A stretch of DNA of 64,000 bases from Porphyra umbilicalis (GCA_002049455.2 KV918867.1:124001-188000); one strand, 5' to 3'; counted from the first letter of the stretch, positions 21,791-33,396 are shown. Notes: generated from the sequence alone by a model not told the origin. Translations and numbers: made by a program.

Positions 21791-23465
21791 TCCTGACTAC
21801 GTCACCACACAGCCTTCGAAACTTCCTTGTGGTCCTTTGACATGAACAGTGAAGAAATCTGGGCCTGTCGACCAGACTTCGATCGACAAGGGCAGAAGCG
21901 CATCATCATCTTCTCTACTATTTTTTACGTATGTGTCTCTTCACAAACGTTCCCGGCACGCGATGTACACCATGTTCTACAGAATAGAAGTGTGTGGCCT
22001 TGACTTCACTTTGCAACAAGTTGCAGCTCAATCCTACATGTAGAGGCAGGACGATGGGCAGGACAAGTTGGGTATCTATCCATGCGTCTAATAAATTGAA
22101 ATAGACTTTAGTCACCGGGGGCAGACGAGAAAAAAATGTAATGGGGACGGTGGAGTCACGGTCAGGGAGATGGCCGCCGTGGCCGCCGCCGCACGCGCGG
22201 GTCAGCGTCGGGTGACACACAGACAGGGTGTGCAGGGCGGGGCGTGGCGGCCGGCCACGGCCGTGTCGCGCCGCCATGTGTCTGCAATGACCATGACTCC
22301 GCGCCGTGCGGGAGTGTGGCCACTGATGGCGCGCGCGCGCTCGGCACGGACGCGCGCATCACAGTGGGTCGTGGACGCCGTTGCGATCACTGCGAGTCGG
22401 GGCGGACGGGGGCGACGCGGCCGCTGTTGGCCACACCCGCCGCTGTGGCTGACGACTGCGACGGGCGCGAGGCGCCCGCCCGCCGGCGACGCCGCCGCCA
22501 ATATCAGGGCAACCCGTGGCGCCGCGGCGGGAGGTCACTTGGGGGAGAGGGCGGGGGGGGGGGGGGGGCGCCCGCCTGTGTGTATCCGTGGCGATAGCGG
22601 CGCTTCTGCACGTGGCGGCGGCGCGTCGGATGGCACGGGCTTGAAGGTGGCGATGCGGGAGACCTGGCGTCCGGGGCTGGTGCCGCCGCTGCCGCGGCCG
22701 CCGGTTGGTGGTCTCTGGCCGGCGACCGTGCGGCCGGGCGTGCCGCCGCCGACGCCGCCGCCGACGCAGCGCACAACGTGTCTCGCCCGGGCGTCGCTGG
22801 GCGGCCACGACCGCGCCACGGGGGGGGATCGCGTCAAAAAACTCACACCGCACCGACGGTAACGTGTGCGGCGGTGGTGCTGCGCTCGTCGTCAAGCGGC
22901 ACGACGCCCGGGGGCCGCTCGCCGTGTGTGGCGGTGGTGCCCTCTGCACCCCCCTCCCGCCCGGTGCTCAATCCCCCCCCCCCCCCCCCCCCTCCACCCT
23001 GAATGGCGCTGCATCCGCGGCGGAACCGCCGCCGTCGCTGCCGCCATCACCACCACTGTGGCGGCCGCCGGCACCGCCGCGCGGCGGCGGCGGCGGCGCG
23101 GGGCACGGCACGAGTCGCGCCGGGTGGCGGGCGATCGGGCGTCGGCAGTCCCGGCATGTCTCTTGGTTTTTGCTTCTCTGTGACGCTTGCCTGGCCTCGG
23201 CCTTTTGGGGATGCATGCTCCGAGGTGCTCATTGCGCTTCGCGCCTTCTTTAAAAGGGGGGGGCCGGCGGTGCCGTGGAGTGCGATCGACTTAGTGCAGA
23301 GATTTCGCATTAGAGAAAGAGTTGTTATTCCATACCTTCCCGTGGAGGCGTGCAATAGGCCAGTTGGTACCTGAAAGATTCGACAGGGTGGGTCTTCACT
23401 GGCCACGTGTGTGATCCAGAGCCAATCGATTTTGAGTTAGAGCGATAACATTGGCTCAGCCAGTA
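21791..23465. other. No gene supported; GC-rich 22.16-23.27 kb
   Basis: The central kilobase is GC-rich, with GCC/GGC repeats and G or C runs (22551-22567, 22973-22991). Open frames on both strands have no recognisable domain. Confidence 0.5.
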
Positions 23466-23596
23466 CAGTGCGTTCTCGTTAAAAGAGACAGCTGATTCGG
23501 CTCAATATGAAGAAAAAGTGGCCCACACGGACGGGAATGGAAGACTCGCGACCCATTTGCTTTTGTAAATGATTATCTTATAACGAGAACGCACTG
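23466..23596. mobile_element. Pogo-type MITE D (131 bp, TA-flanked)
   Basis: Inverted ends of 16-18 bp, CAGTGCGTTCTCGTTA at the left and its reverse complement at the right, each preceded or followed by TA. The first seven bases, CAGTGCG, match the ends of the autonomous-type pogo-like element at 49585-53132. This suggests mobilisation by a related transposase. Confidence 0.85.
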
Positions 23597-24027
23597 TATC
23601 GATAAGGTATCGTCTCGGGCCATGTGAGCCAATCATTCGAACCGATAACGGCCCCACGGCATGGGGAGGTGGCCCTCATCAAGCGCGCGAGCATCGTCAG
23701 AAACCTGGTGCTCTCAGGCCCGTTCGCCGACTCGCATTTCGCTGCTTCGCATAAACATATCGCCACCCTGATTGGCAAATCACGGATCAGGCGTTATTTA
23801 ACGTTAAACAAGTCCGATTCTGCGCACATTTGGTCAATCAATTACATGAGGAAATCTGTACTGGCGTCTGTTCGGGCGTCCGGTCGGACGATCGGACAAC
23901 CGCCTTTGTCTGGCACGGACCTCACCGCGTCATCACACCGCTCCTTGCACCGACCACCTAACCAAACCACCACCCCAATCGTTGCTGTGCCACATTCCCA
24001 TCTGTTCCGGCTTGGCCACTCGACTCA

Positions 24028-24120
24028 CTGTTAATCACCTCAAGGAGGAGGAGCTGCGGCGCCGCGGCCTGCCAATTTATGGCAACAAGAACGCGTTGTT
24101 GGACCGCTGTCGTGCGAACG
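24028..24120 (+). pseudogene. SAP-motif fragment
   Basis: A short frame reads LTVNHLKEEELRRRGLPIYG followed by NKNALLDRCRANG. This is a good match to the SAP DNA-binding motif (L...LK.EL..RGLP..G.K..L..R). It runs directly into the back end of a transposase fragment on the opposite strand, so it is probably a transposon remnant and not a host gene. No complete gene can be drawn. Confidence 0.5.
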
Positions 24121-24129
24121 GCGTCTCGT

Positions 24130-24340
24130 GGAAGAGTTTACCGCATGTATCACATCCCACAACGCACGGTAGACGGTAGCAGAGTGAACTCCTAGGGCAG
24201 CGCCGATGTCAATGTAGCTCCCGCCGCCAACAATATCGGAGCGCAATCGCGGTCTGCACATCAGATGGCACGCAGAGCCGAGAAAGGCGCTGCCGCAAAG
24301 CGTCAACGAGGTCACAAAAAGCGCCAAGGGGCACACGCAT
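24130..24340 (-). pseudogene. DDE_4 / Harbinger-like transposase N-terminal fragment, frameshifted
   Basis: Minus-strand sequence matches the N-terminal region of IS5/PIF-type (DDE_Tnp_4) nucleases. PSDVQTAIALRY lies in one frame, then after a one-base shift GGGSYIDIGAALGVHSATVY followed by RALWDVIHAVN. The catalytic part is absent. It abuts the SAP fragment end to end. Confidence 0.6.
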
Positions 24341-25279
24341 AGCTCAATGAAAAATAAGTCCGTACCTTGCTTGCACATCAGCGAAAGAGACACCGGCGGG
24401 GGTGTGGTACCGGAGAGGGGAAAAAAAGCCTCTCGAGGCATACACGGCGTCTTCTACTGTGGTGACAAACTGATCATGGCGCAGGATGGAGGCGGGGTCC
24501 ATGGCGACAACCCGCCTCACGCGTGAGAAATCTGCGGGGTAGGTGAGAGCACACGCGCTGGCCGAGAACGTGAACTTTATCTGCAGGGGGATGTCGACGG
24601 CGCGTGATGGTAAGGCCGGTCTAAAATGTGATTTTTGATGGTGTATTTGAAACGAACGCTGACCGGGCCCGCATGTTTCTTTCGCAGCTTTTCGGGCGGT
24701 GTACCGGCGTTATGTGAAGCGACGTCGGAGTCTGCGAACAGGCCTCAGACGAAACCCAAACGGCCCCGGACGAACGCGAACGACACACAGTCGTTCGACT
24801 TTCAATCGAGTGTTCGTCCGGCGAACGAGCGCCGGACGTTCCCGGGTTCTCGTCCGGAGAATTCACAATCCGCCCATAGCGTTCTGTCAGAGAGGTGCCT
24901 GTCCAGGCCTCCGAGCCGGGCCGGCTGTGTTGAAGGCTCTCACAAAGCCGATTTCCATGACAGTCCTAGATCTCGACAGCGACAAGCATGGCCAATCAGA
25001 GCCCCTCTAGCAGCAAGGTCACCAAGTCTCTGAGACAAGTCAAGCTTCGAGTGCCTGTGCAGCTCCAAGTCCGAATGAGAAGGCTTTCCTGGAGGTTCAT
25101 ATGAAGCTCCAGGAACGTCGCTCGAAAAGATACCACACTACTAGGGTGCGCAAACGGTGTACTGGGGCGTACTGCGGCCTAGAATTTGTACCCAGAAAGT
25201 GAAATCAATGCTGGGGTGGCGCGGGCTCCACTGGCCTCTCACCAGCCCGTGGAAGCGCAGGCTACAAGTGGCGCCCTCA
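24341..25279. other. No gene seen; small nested palindrome
   Basis: A 10-bp perfect inverted repeat (CCGGACGAAC at 24766, GTTCGTCCGG ending 24821) encloses a second one (GAACGAC/GTCGTTC). The rest is unassigned. Confidence 0.6.
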
Positions 25280-25817
25280 GAGCAAGCCCAGCGGTGCGGA
25301 TTCTGCACCAAACTATAGTGCAGCACCAAATTATGGTGCGGAAGGGTGCCCAGCGGTCAGATTTATAGTGCACGATCCGCACCAAGTGTTGGGATGGTGT
25401 CCATCCGACACCATAATCCGGTGGTTTGGTGTCAGATCTGCACCATCCCAACGTTTGGTGCAGCGTATGGGGGAAACCCCCGATCGGAAAGAGTCAGGCC
25501 ATTGAAATGTAACCAAATATACTGCATGATTCTGTGCCACGACGCTCGCAATCCCGAGCCAAGCGCTCTCCGCTTGCCAAGTGTCTGAACTCCCAGCTGC
25601 CACACCATCTTTGAGTGCCACGATGTTGGTCCAGCATGCCTTCGCAGGCCGCCAGGGCGGGGCATGGCAGTGGCATGAATGGGTTTTGTGCTTTTCAACT
25701 CATCACCTCCTCGTGGACGCCGTGCCCGTCCAGAACGACCCCGACGACATCGCGTCAGCCCCACTGATCGCCACCGCTCTACCCCGTCAACGTGCGGCGC
25801 ACACGTAATCGTCCGCC

Positions 25818-27065
25818 ATGGAGCCAACTGTCAAGAAGGTGGTCGGCCTGGGGCGTGGCCTGGCGTGGTCGCCACTTGAGTTGCTTGCCCTCGCTGAGAC
25901 GGCCCCCCTCGTGCTCCAAGATGCTGCAATTGGGAGTGGTCAAACAGCAGCCGCGCTGCAGCGCCGCATTCACAGCCGTTTTGCGGCGCGTGCGCCACCT
26001 GCGGCGGGCACCAAGCCGGAGTCTAGGGGAAACCTCGACCCGCGTCGGTGGGGGGGGCGGACTGCTCGGGCGTGCAAAGTGCGGTGGGACGCCATCAAGG
26101 CCTCCTGCATCTTGTACAAGCAGGCCGTGGATTTTGTGGACGGGGCCAACATGACCGGCAACCCGACGGGCACGGAGAAGGCCAGGTGCTACCTGGCCTG
26201 CTTCAATGCGCACGTCGATGGGTCCGGGATGTGCGGAAGGTCGAAACATCTCACTACAATTGCTCGAGTCGCTTTTTACCCGATTGGTCCGTCGTTTGAG
26301 TACCTTCCCTGCTACCATGCTCTGGTCAAGAACAGCAACCTGCTCGTGACGTCTGGAGCGGATCAGAACCCTGGTATAGCCGGCACAGGAAATCCTAAGG
26401 GGTGTGGCATCGAGTTGGTAGGAGCTGCTGGGGAGGACCCTCGGGGTGCGGAACGAGAATCTGCCAGCGGCCTTGCAGGCGATGGGAGAGCCGCCCACGC
26501 CGGAGCTGCAGGGGACGGATGCAAGGAAGCAGAGGGAGCTGGTGGTTGTGATGGAGTGGACAAGGATGGGGTTGGTCCCCACCAGGCAACTGGTGTGGCT
26601 GGGAGCAGCCCTCGAGTTGCGCGGCCGGGAGGAAACAAGGCCGCAAAGCGAAACAAGGTGCTTAAGCGCAAGGCCGAGGCTGAGTTGGTCGAAGGGAACG
26701 AGGACGGCGGGGCAATCATGGCACAGCTGGGCTCCCTGGCGGAGGCCATCACGCAAGATACCAAGCTCAAGCGGCGGCGCCATGAGGATACTTTACGAGT
26801 TCAAGCGCACAAGCTGGCCCTCTTTACGTTTAATTCGCTCTACGCGGGGGTCTCCATGTCATTGGCGGAACGACGAGCCGCATTGGAGGAGCTGCAGCAA
26901 GATTACCTGCCGAAGGCGGCCGCAACGAGCGAAGCGACGACAACCGACGTTGGGGGTAAACCGGGCCTCCCTGCTGATGGTGGGAGCACCCTTCCACCCG
27001 CCGTTTCCACCAAGACCCTCGTCCATCCCGAGGACCCTGCCGGCGCGCCGGCAGATGCCCTGTGA
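25818..27065 (+). CDS. Harbinger ORF1, Myb/trihelix-like DNA-binding protein
   Basis: 415 residues, uninterrupted. The N-terminal 130 residues are a Myb/SANT-like trihelix domain: W in AWSPLELLALAETAP, then RTARACKVRWDAIKASC, then the motif NMTGNPTG common in Harbinger Myb-like proteins. The middle is a Gly/Glu-rich linker. Residues about 285-380 carry the conserved C-terminal block seen in NAM-associated/Harbinger ORF1 proteins (RPGGNKAAKR, then a charged coiled helix, then FNSLYAGVSMSLAERRAALE). In this superfamily ORF1 binds the element's ends and helps bring the transposase into the nucleus. The frame is clean, unlike its partner's. The ATG at 25818 is followed directly by the domain, so no other start is needed. 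Confidence 0.9.
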   Translation: MEPTVKKVVGLGRGLAWSPLELLALAETAPLVLQDAAIGSGQTAAALQRRIHSRFAARAPPAAGTKPESRGNLDPRRWGGRTARACKVRWDAIKASCILYKQAVDFVDGANMTGNPTGTEKARCYLACFNAHVDGSGMCGRSKHLTTIARVAFYPIGPSFEYLPCYHALVKNSNLLVTSGADQNPGIAGTGNPKGCGIELVGAAGEDPRGAERESASGLAGDGRAAHAGAAGDGCKEAEGAGGCDGVDKDGVGPHQATGVAGSSPRVARPGGNKAAKRNKVLKRKAEAELVEGNEDGGAIMAQLGSLAEAITQDTKLKRRRHEDTLRVQAHKLALFTFNSLYAGVSMSLAERRAALEELQQDYLPKAAATSEATTTDVGGKPGLPADGGSTLPPAVSTKTLVHPEDPAGAPADAL

Positions 27066-27394
27066 CGCGCACGTCCATGCAGCGCCGCAGTTGACGGCCA
27101 GAATGCGAGACATAGGGCGGGGAGGAGTAGAAGCGAGATAGCTAGGTACGATAGAGCCGAATGGTGCGGTGATTGTCTGCTTCTTGTGTGCGTCTTTGAC
27201 CGAAGCGTGCCACCCAGACCTTACTCACGAGTCCCATCGTCACCCCCCTGCGCACTTGAACCACTCTGTCTATCCCGAGGGCGCATGTGCGACGCGCTAG
27301 GCAGCACAAACAAACCTATGTCGGGATCACCCCGGACAATAGTCAGGGGGTGGACAACCACGTAGCCCTGGAAATGTGCGTGTTCGGCTGCTCT

Positions 27395-28452
27395 TGGGGT
27401 GGGGGGGTGGGGGGGTCTGTATAAGAGGGAACTGATGACTTTGCCCCGCTCTCTTCACGAGCTTGTACTGCACATTGAGCGCGGCTTTGGAGCCAAAGTG
27501 CGTGTTCGTGGCGCAAGAACTGACGTTGTGGTGAAATTTTCCGCATATTTCTTTGTGGTCGCCACTCTGTTCGGCGTCGGTGGACCTCCACCTGGACCTG
27601 CTTGACCTTTGGGTGGTCTGTCTGCGGAGAAAAACCGTGCTTGGATGTTGTGTGCAGGTTCTGTGGTGCGCGGCGCTTGACTGTGTGGCAGGCGGCGACG
27701 CGGTTGCCGCCGACTTGGCATCCATATGTGCGTTGTTGATGCCTCTGAGGGGGGGGGGGGGGCAGGGGGGTCTAAAGAAGGGGGAACAGAAGACGATGGC
27801 TGCTTCTTTGCAGTGTCTTGACGGCCACACCGTGCCATAGTTTACTGCGAAAGCGCGTGCTCATCGAACAGGAACTGATGTTGTGGCGTATTATTTTCGA
27901 ACACGACATGGTGCTCCTCGCATGCACAGGTCTGGTGGGTCAGCATCGTCCTTTTCTGCTCCGCTGAGCAAAACACTTTGGAGTACACGAGGCGCCCGCT
28001 GCTTTGGCGCCACCCCCCCGTTACTGGCACGCCGTGGACACCCGTGAGGTGGCCAACAACCGTGTGGCGTTGAAATTGTGCGTTTTTGGCCACTCTGGGG
28101 GTGGGGGGGTGCGGGGGTCTGTATAAGAGGGAACTGATGACTTTGCCCCGCTCTCTTCACGAGCTTGTACTGCACATTGAGCGCGGCTTTGGAGCCAAAG
28201 TGCGTGTTCGTGGCGCAAGAACTGACGTTGTGGTGAAAATTTCCGCATATTTCTTTGTGGTCGCCACTCTGTTCGGCGTCGGTGGACCTCCACCTGGACC
28301 TGCTTGACATTTGGGTGGTCTGTCTGCGGAGAAAAACCGTGCTTGGATGTTGTGTGCAGGTTCTGTGGTGCGCGGCGCTTGACTGTGTTTCCGGCGGCGA
28401 CGCGGTTGCCGCCGACTTGGCATCCATATGTGCATTTTTGATGCCTTTGAGT
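27395..28452. repeat. Direct repeat of about 355 bp inside the Harbinger element
   Basis: 27395-27750 and 28098-28452 are near-identical direct repeats offset by 703 bp. The flanking 80 bp on the left are similar but more diverged, so the original duplication was longer. Both copies are open on the minus strand (up to about 230 codons) and give similar translations, but the frames contain no domain and I do not call a gene. They lie in the non-coding space between the two convergent Harbinger genes. Confidence 0.85.
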
Positions 28453-28606
28453 CTGGGGGGTAGGGACGGGGGTGTCCCAGTAAAGGGGAACTTCTCGACT
28501 TCATAAGTTGCCTTTAGTGGCGTCATAGTGGTTCGACTACACGAGTCATGCTCAACGGGAGATTGCGTAGGACCTGCATAGTTGGTGGACATGCATGTTG
28601 GAGCCG

Positions 28607-30074
28607 CTACTCGGCCTCAGTTTCCATCTCACTCTCAGTGCTCGCGCCCCCTACGAACGCCTCCATCCCCTGGTCAAACTCATCTCCACTGCTCTCTTCT
28701 GCCTTGTTGTCACCTGGGCGGGCGTACACGTGCTCAGTCAGCGCGACTTGAAGGTCGTGGTGGTGTTTGCGGTTTTCCACCTGGCCTGCCCCTTGGTGCA
28801 ACCACTCAACGAGAGCGATGGGATCTTCTGGCGCCGCGATCTTGTGATACGTCGTCATGCCTGCATCTTCGGCTTCGGCAGCATCGGCCGCCACTCGGGC
28901 GACGCGCGTGCCCGTGTATGTGGCCTTGCGCTCCCTCACGGTCATGTTGTGCATAATGACGCATGCCTCCATAATCACGGACATGTCCTCTTGAAACCAC
29001 AGAGCACACGGCTGCCGGAGAATGCGGTAGCGACGGAAAAGAACGACAAAGAACCTTTCGATGGCCTTTCTGACGCCCTCTTGGTGCTTGCCAAAAGTCT
29101 TCTGCTTCTTGTTTAGGGGCTTTTTGTACGTTTTGACGAAGACCCGCTAATCAGGATAGATGCTGTCGGTCAGGTAATAAAACCAGGTCTGTGCCATTCC
29201 AGCGATGATTGCCTTCGACTGAGACGGTGGCTACTCGCCGCGACGGATGCGCTGGAAGAGCGTAGACGAGTAGAGGATGTTTAAGTCGTTCTTGGAGCCG
29301 GGCGCGCCAAATTTTAGGTGCCAGCAGTACAGGTCATCGTGGCACACCGCCTCCATCCGCAGCGTCGGCTTCTTACTCGCACCCTTGTAGTTTTCATGCC
29401 ACCCGACTGGACATGCGTCCCACTCCCAACCAGCGCAGTCCAAGCAGCCCACGCAGCCGGGAAACCCCAGACGCTCGTACTCATTGGCAATGCTTTGCAG
29501 CTCCTCGGCGGACGGGTCACAGAGGTCCTCGTCCTTGAAGTGATGCACAACAGCGCGTGAAAACTGCTTCAGGGATTCTGTAGCAGTAGATGACCCGATC
29601 TTAGTAGTTCCACACAGCCCTGGATGACACGCCATCGACGAGCTGCATCAAGGCGGCGCACATCTTCTGGTCAGTAGAGCACGATTGGCATCCGGTCGCG
29701 TCGCGCCTTGTTTCGTCAAAGTAGGACTCCTTTACCAACTCTACTCGAATGCGCTCATACACAGCCCTTGACATGCGCCACTGCTGGGAAAATCGGGCGG
29801 GCGAGGCCGCCGGCTGTCCGTCGCTGTCGCGACAGAAGTAGTCCCGGTCCAGCCCCTTGGCGGCATGCAGCCGCAGAGAAGATGAATTGGGCAGCCGCCC
29901 TGGTGTCAACCCACCACAACGGGCCGAGTTGCGGAGTCTGCGGCGGCGAAGAGCACGGCGGGACAAGAGGCCGACCGCCGCCGCGGCCGCCACCGCAGAC
30001 AGCACCACCTCCGCACACGACGATGATGATGAAGAAGAGCTCCAAAGAAGCTGGGCGGCCGCGTCGGGATCCAT
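28607..30074 (-). pseudogene. Harbinger DDE transposase, two frameshifts and one stop
   Basis: The start is the ATG at 30074 (MDPDAAAQLLW). The first part reads to ...MQLVDGVSSRAVWNY and stops at about 29601. A shifted frame continues with ATESLKQF and the catalytic core to 29231, showing the first Asp in GCLDCAGWEW and the second in GAPGSKNDLNIL. A further shifted frame holds TWFYYLTDSIYPD, a TAG at about 29151 where the family usually has Trp, then the catalytic Glu in HQEGVRKAIERFF. It ends at 28607. So all three DDE residues are present, but the gene is broken at about 29605, 29230 and 29150. The original enzyme would cut and paste the element at TNA-type sites. Confidence 0.92.
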
Positions 30075-30406
30075 GACAACTACAAATAGGGCGTCGTGGA
30101 AAGGGGGGAGTAGGGGTCGTGGGGTTTGTGAGGCATGCGACGTCGCGGTCGGCTCCCAGAGCCGGCGACGTCGACAACGCCACATTGTGCCGCGCAAACG
30201 ACAGATGGAAACATGAGATACAATTGGACGGAAAGTGCACAATGGATGCGAAAAATTCAGCACAACATTCCGCGTTATGGTGCGCGCACCGCTGGAGCAC
30301 AAAGATTATCGGGGGCACCATATTATAGGGGAGCCACTCACATCACGCCACGATTCCGGAAGAAATCACCATATTATGGTGTTGGTGCGCACCGCTGGGC
30401 TTGCTC

Positions 30407-32988
30407 TCAGTCCTGGTGGTGTTCCCGCCGACGTCGGTGGGATTCGGCGGGATTCCCCATCATGTAGCCTCGCCGGATCGCTACTGTAGCCTCACGGGGT
30501 CGAGAGGGAATTTTCGTGATTGAGACGATCCAATGCCTCGATGCAAGGCCTGGACGAGACTGGTCACGGATCAACTCCGGCGGTTCATCGCTGGATTTCT
30601 GGAACACTGCGCTGCGCTCTAAGTGGCCCTCACTGAACCCCCAGTGATACCCCTGGTCAGATCTCACCGTAACGACTGCATCTGCTTACAGGGCTGCGGC
30701 CACACCAACGCCTCCGCTTCGTCGATGCTAACGTCGACGGACTCTCCATCGACGCCTGATACGCACCCCCCCCCAACACCCGCCGCAGTTGCTCACGGGC
30801 GCCCATGCCCCCACTCCGTCAATGCCCTACACACACCCACCGCCAGCAATCATTCGGCCGGTCACATCTCGTAGTAACTGACGTCACCGGCTTGCAGACT
30901 GCGCCCACTGTTGAGAGTCACCAGTTCAACACCCACGGCCACCCATCCAACTAGTTGACAGTAAAGTAACCCGCTCAAGAACGCCCCTAAATCGGGTGTA
31001 GAAGTTACTTGTCAGCCGTGGTGTCATACTTCAGTGTGCTCTTCTGTCAACCATCCGCCATGTGGAGAGCTGCAAGCCTCGTGTGTGGACCCAGCACTCC
31101 TCACCATCAGTTGTGTGGAGGGCGTCACGCCTTATGCGGGGATCTCGACCCTCATTTGTTGACACTGTGAGCCTTCCTGGGCGGTCAATGGTCATCTGTT
31201 CTCACAGACATAGGCTGGGATCGGATCCTCAGTGGCCGCGTTCTGACTATCCGTTGTCTCGGGCGATCATCGATTGGTGCAGCGTATGTCGCTCTTCGGA
31301 GGGTCAGCCGACGTGGAAGCTCCCCGGGGAACGGCGTCCAGTGGGCCATTGGCCCTCAATGGTACCACTTGGCCGTGTCCCCCACCCTCCGGCAGCCCTC
31401 GCGAAACCCGGGCCCCCAGCACCCCCTGAGCCTTAAAGCCGTTCGGCCGCGGTACAGCTACCGCTGACGGCTACCGCCGTCGTCGCGCATGAAGGAGAGG
31501 CCGGGAGTCACGCCGCCGTCAAAGCTTCCTCTACCGCGTACGGATCCCGTCACGCCCGAGCTGCGCGGCGTCGACACCCCCCTCGCCCGTCCGGTATTTT
31601 TCGTTCTCAAGTACGTTAAGTGTCGTGAGTACTAGAAACACAAGGAGAGTGGTATGATGTGTGCACTGCGTATCGTTTGGTCCGCTGTTCTCCCTCCGCA
31701 AATGTGCACCCGTCCAGTGATGTGCTTCTTCTCTCTCTGCCCATGTGACCTTTGCCGCCACTTTTTCCCCTGCTGCCGCTCTTCTCCTACTGCCTGTTTC
31801 CCGCCCACTGCTCTTTTCCCTCGGCTGCCTCCTTTCCCAATACTTCTCCATTTAGCACTACTGCCCATTGTTCTTCTACTGTACCATGTATTTCGACAGT
31901 CTCATTTGCTCGTACGGCCCCTGCTACCCCTATAGTCGTTGCGGACGGCGCGGATGCGGACGGCGAGGGGGTGGGGCGCTGCATGCGCTGATCTCCCTGT
32001 CCTTGCTTCGTTCTGGCTTTTTGGGTGCGGTTCTGGTTGGGTGGCGAGGGGCGGGGGAAGAGCGCGAGGAGGTAGGAAGAGGGTGTACAACCCCCAGCCA
32101 GAGGGCGCTACAGAACCATAAAAGACGCTTCTGTTTTCTGCAACGTATTCAGCTGGTGCGGCCCTGTACGACAGCTGTCCAGCAGGCATCACGTATCAGA
32201 CCGCTGATTGAATACGAATCCAGCCCAGGTACGCACGCAATCGTGGCACCAAGGGGGGCCACGTGACTTGTCTCACCAGGTGCGGTGATGCCCCCAATTG
32301 GGGCTGTGAGGGGGGGGGGGGGCGGCTCCCGGACATGTCGTTAAACAGTGTCAGAACCGTGCTGGCCGCGCACTGTTACTCTAAACTGCGAATATGCCCA
32401 CTATACAGATAGTGTAGACACTGTGGAAAAGCGGGGTCGAATATGGCCCTGTACAGCCATTTCAGACGTACTGGCACCAATCTGAAAACCGCCGGGGTAA
32501 GTCCCCAAGTAGCGTGGCACCGTTTCGCGACGGTCATGATCATGAGAGCGTCCTGCCATCGATGGCAGACGAAGTACAGTAAGAATCGGTGCCGACGTTC
32601 GGGGTTCGATTTTTCAAACATGGGGCACCAAACAGTGCCTGTCGTACGGCCCTGCCGAGGGCAAGGAGAGGGGTGTAGGTCTTGAGTGGAAGCTACAGTA
32701 CAGGACCGTCATCCTCTCCTGGTGTACGCTCATGCACTCTGGTTACCGTGCTGCCGAGTGAGCCTTCCTGTATCTGCGACGGCAGCAGTATACGAGGGGA
32801 CGGTATGGTGAGGCACACGTTTTACGACGTGGGGGAGCGGCGATGGCTGTGGATGTTGACAGCAGTGAACGCGAAGGAGGACAGTGGCGTCGGTGGGGAG
32901 GGGTGCAGCGGTGAGCGGGGGGCGGGAGGTCGGAACGGACGAGGTCTGGACGTGAGCGAGAAGGGGTAGGTGGGGGGAAGTGCGCGAA
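30407..32988. other. No gene supported
   Basis: Only short open frames. A weak inverted repeat (GTTGACAGTAAAGTAAC near 30954, GTTACTTGTCAGC near 31004) is present. A T/C-rich tract spans about 31720-31870. Confidence 0.55.
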
Positions 32989-33125
32989 GTCGAGGGGTGG
33001 GGAGGGAGGGGCAAGGCGGGGCGCGAAAAGGCGGGGAGGGGCAAGGCGGGGAGGGGCAAGGCGGGGAGGAGGAAGGTGGTGAGGGGGAAGGAGGTGAGGG
33101 GGAAGGTGGAGAGGCGAAAGAGGAC
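32989..33125. repeat. Purine-rich minisatellite, 15-bp unit
   Basis: Tandem copies of GGCGGGGAGGGGCAA-like units on the plus strand, then GGGGGAAGGAGGTGA-like units. It forms a long polypurine tract. Confidence 0.85.
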
Positions 33126-33396
33126 CGGTGTCCTTAGCTTTGCAGTCATAGTCATCATCAATATTAGAGAAGTTGTAGCAACCAAAAGAAGTACTGTCAG
33201 GATGGTGCCGAGCTGTATTTCCGGCCCCGACGTCTGTCCGGACGAAAGGCCTTTCGTTCGGCCGCTCGTCTGACCAGACAACTGCCGATAGTGGGGACAA
33301 ACGAATGCCGATTCGTCCGGTGGATGCAATCCGAACGATAAACAGACGAACAAGGGCGTTCGTTCGAGAGCACCAGATGTCTGACGATGGTCGATG
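33126..33396. other. No gene; short palindromes
   Basis: Includes a perfect 16-bp palindrome ACGAAAGGCCTTTCGT at 33242-33257 and several CGTTCG/CGAACG words. Confidence 0.6.

Larger units (their letters stand above)
25280..30406. mobile_element. PIF/Harbinger DNA transposon, complete ends, 5.1 kb
   Basis: The terminal inverted repeats begin GAGCAAGCCCAGCGGTGCG at both ends. They are flanked by a 3-bp target duplication, TCA at 25277-25279 and 30407-30409. Three-base duplications and the gene pair inside are diagnostic of PIF/Harbinger: a Myb/trihelix-like ORF1 on the plus strand and a DDE transposase on the minus strand, convergent. Both subterminal regions contain several ATGGTGC/GCACCAT motifs, probably transposase or Myb binding sites. 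ORF1 is intact but the transposase is broken, so the copy is not autonomous now. Confidence 0.95.

Noticed and set aside
31531-31851. 106-codon minus-strand frame
   Set aside because: Charged, low-complexity, with no domain or context.
32376-32621. 81-codon minus-strand frame with a GTTCGA word nearby
   Set aside because: No domain, and the surrounding sequence does not fold as a tRNA.
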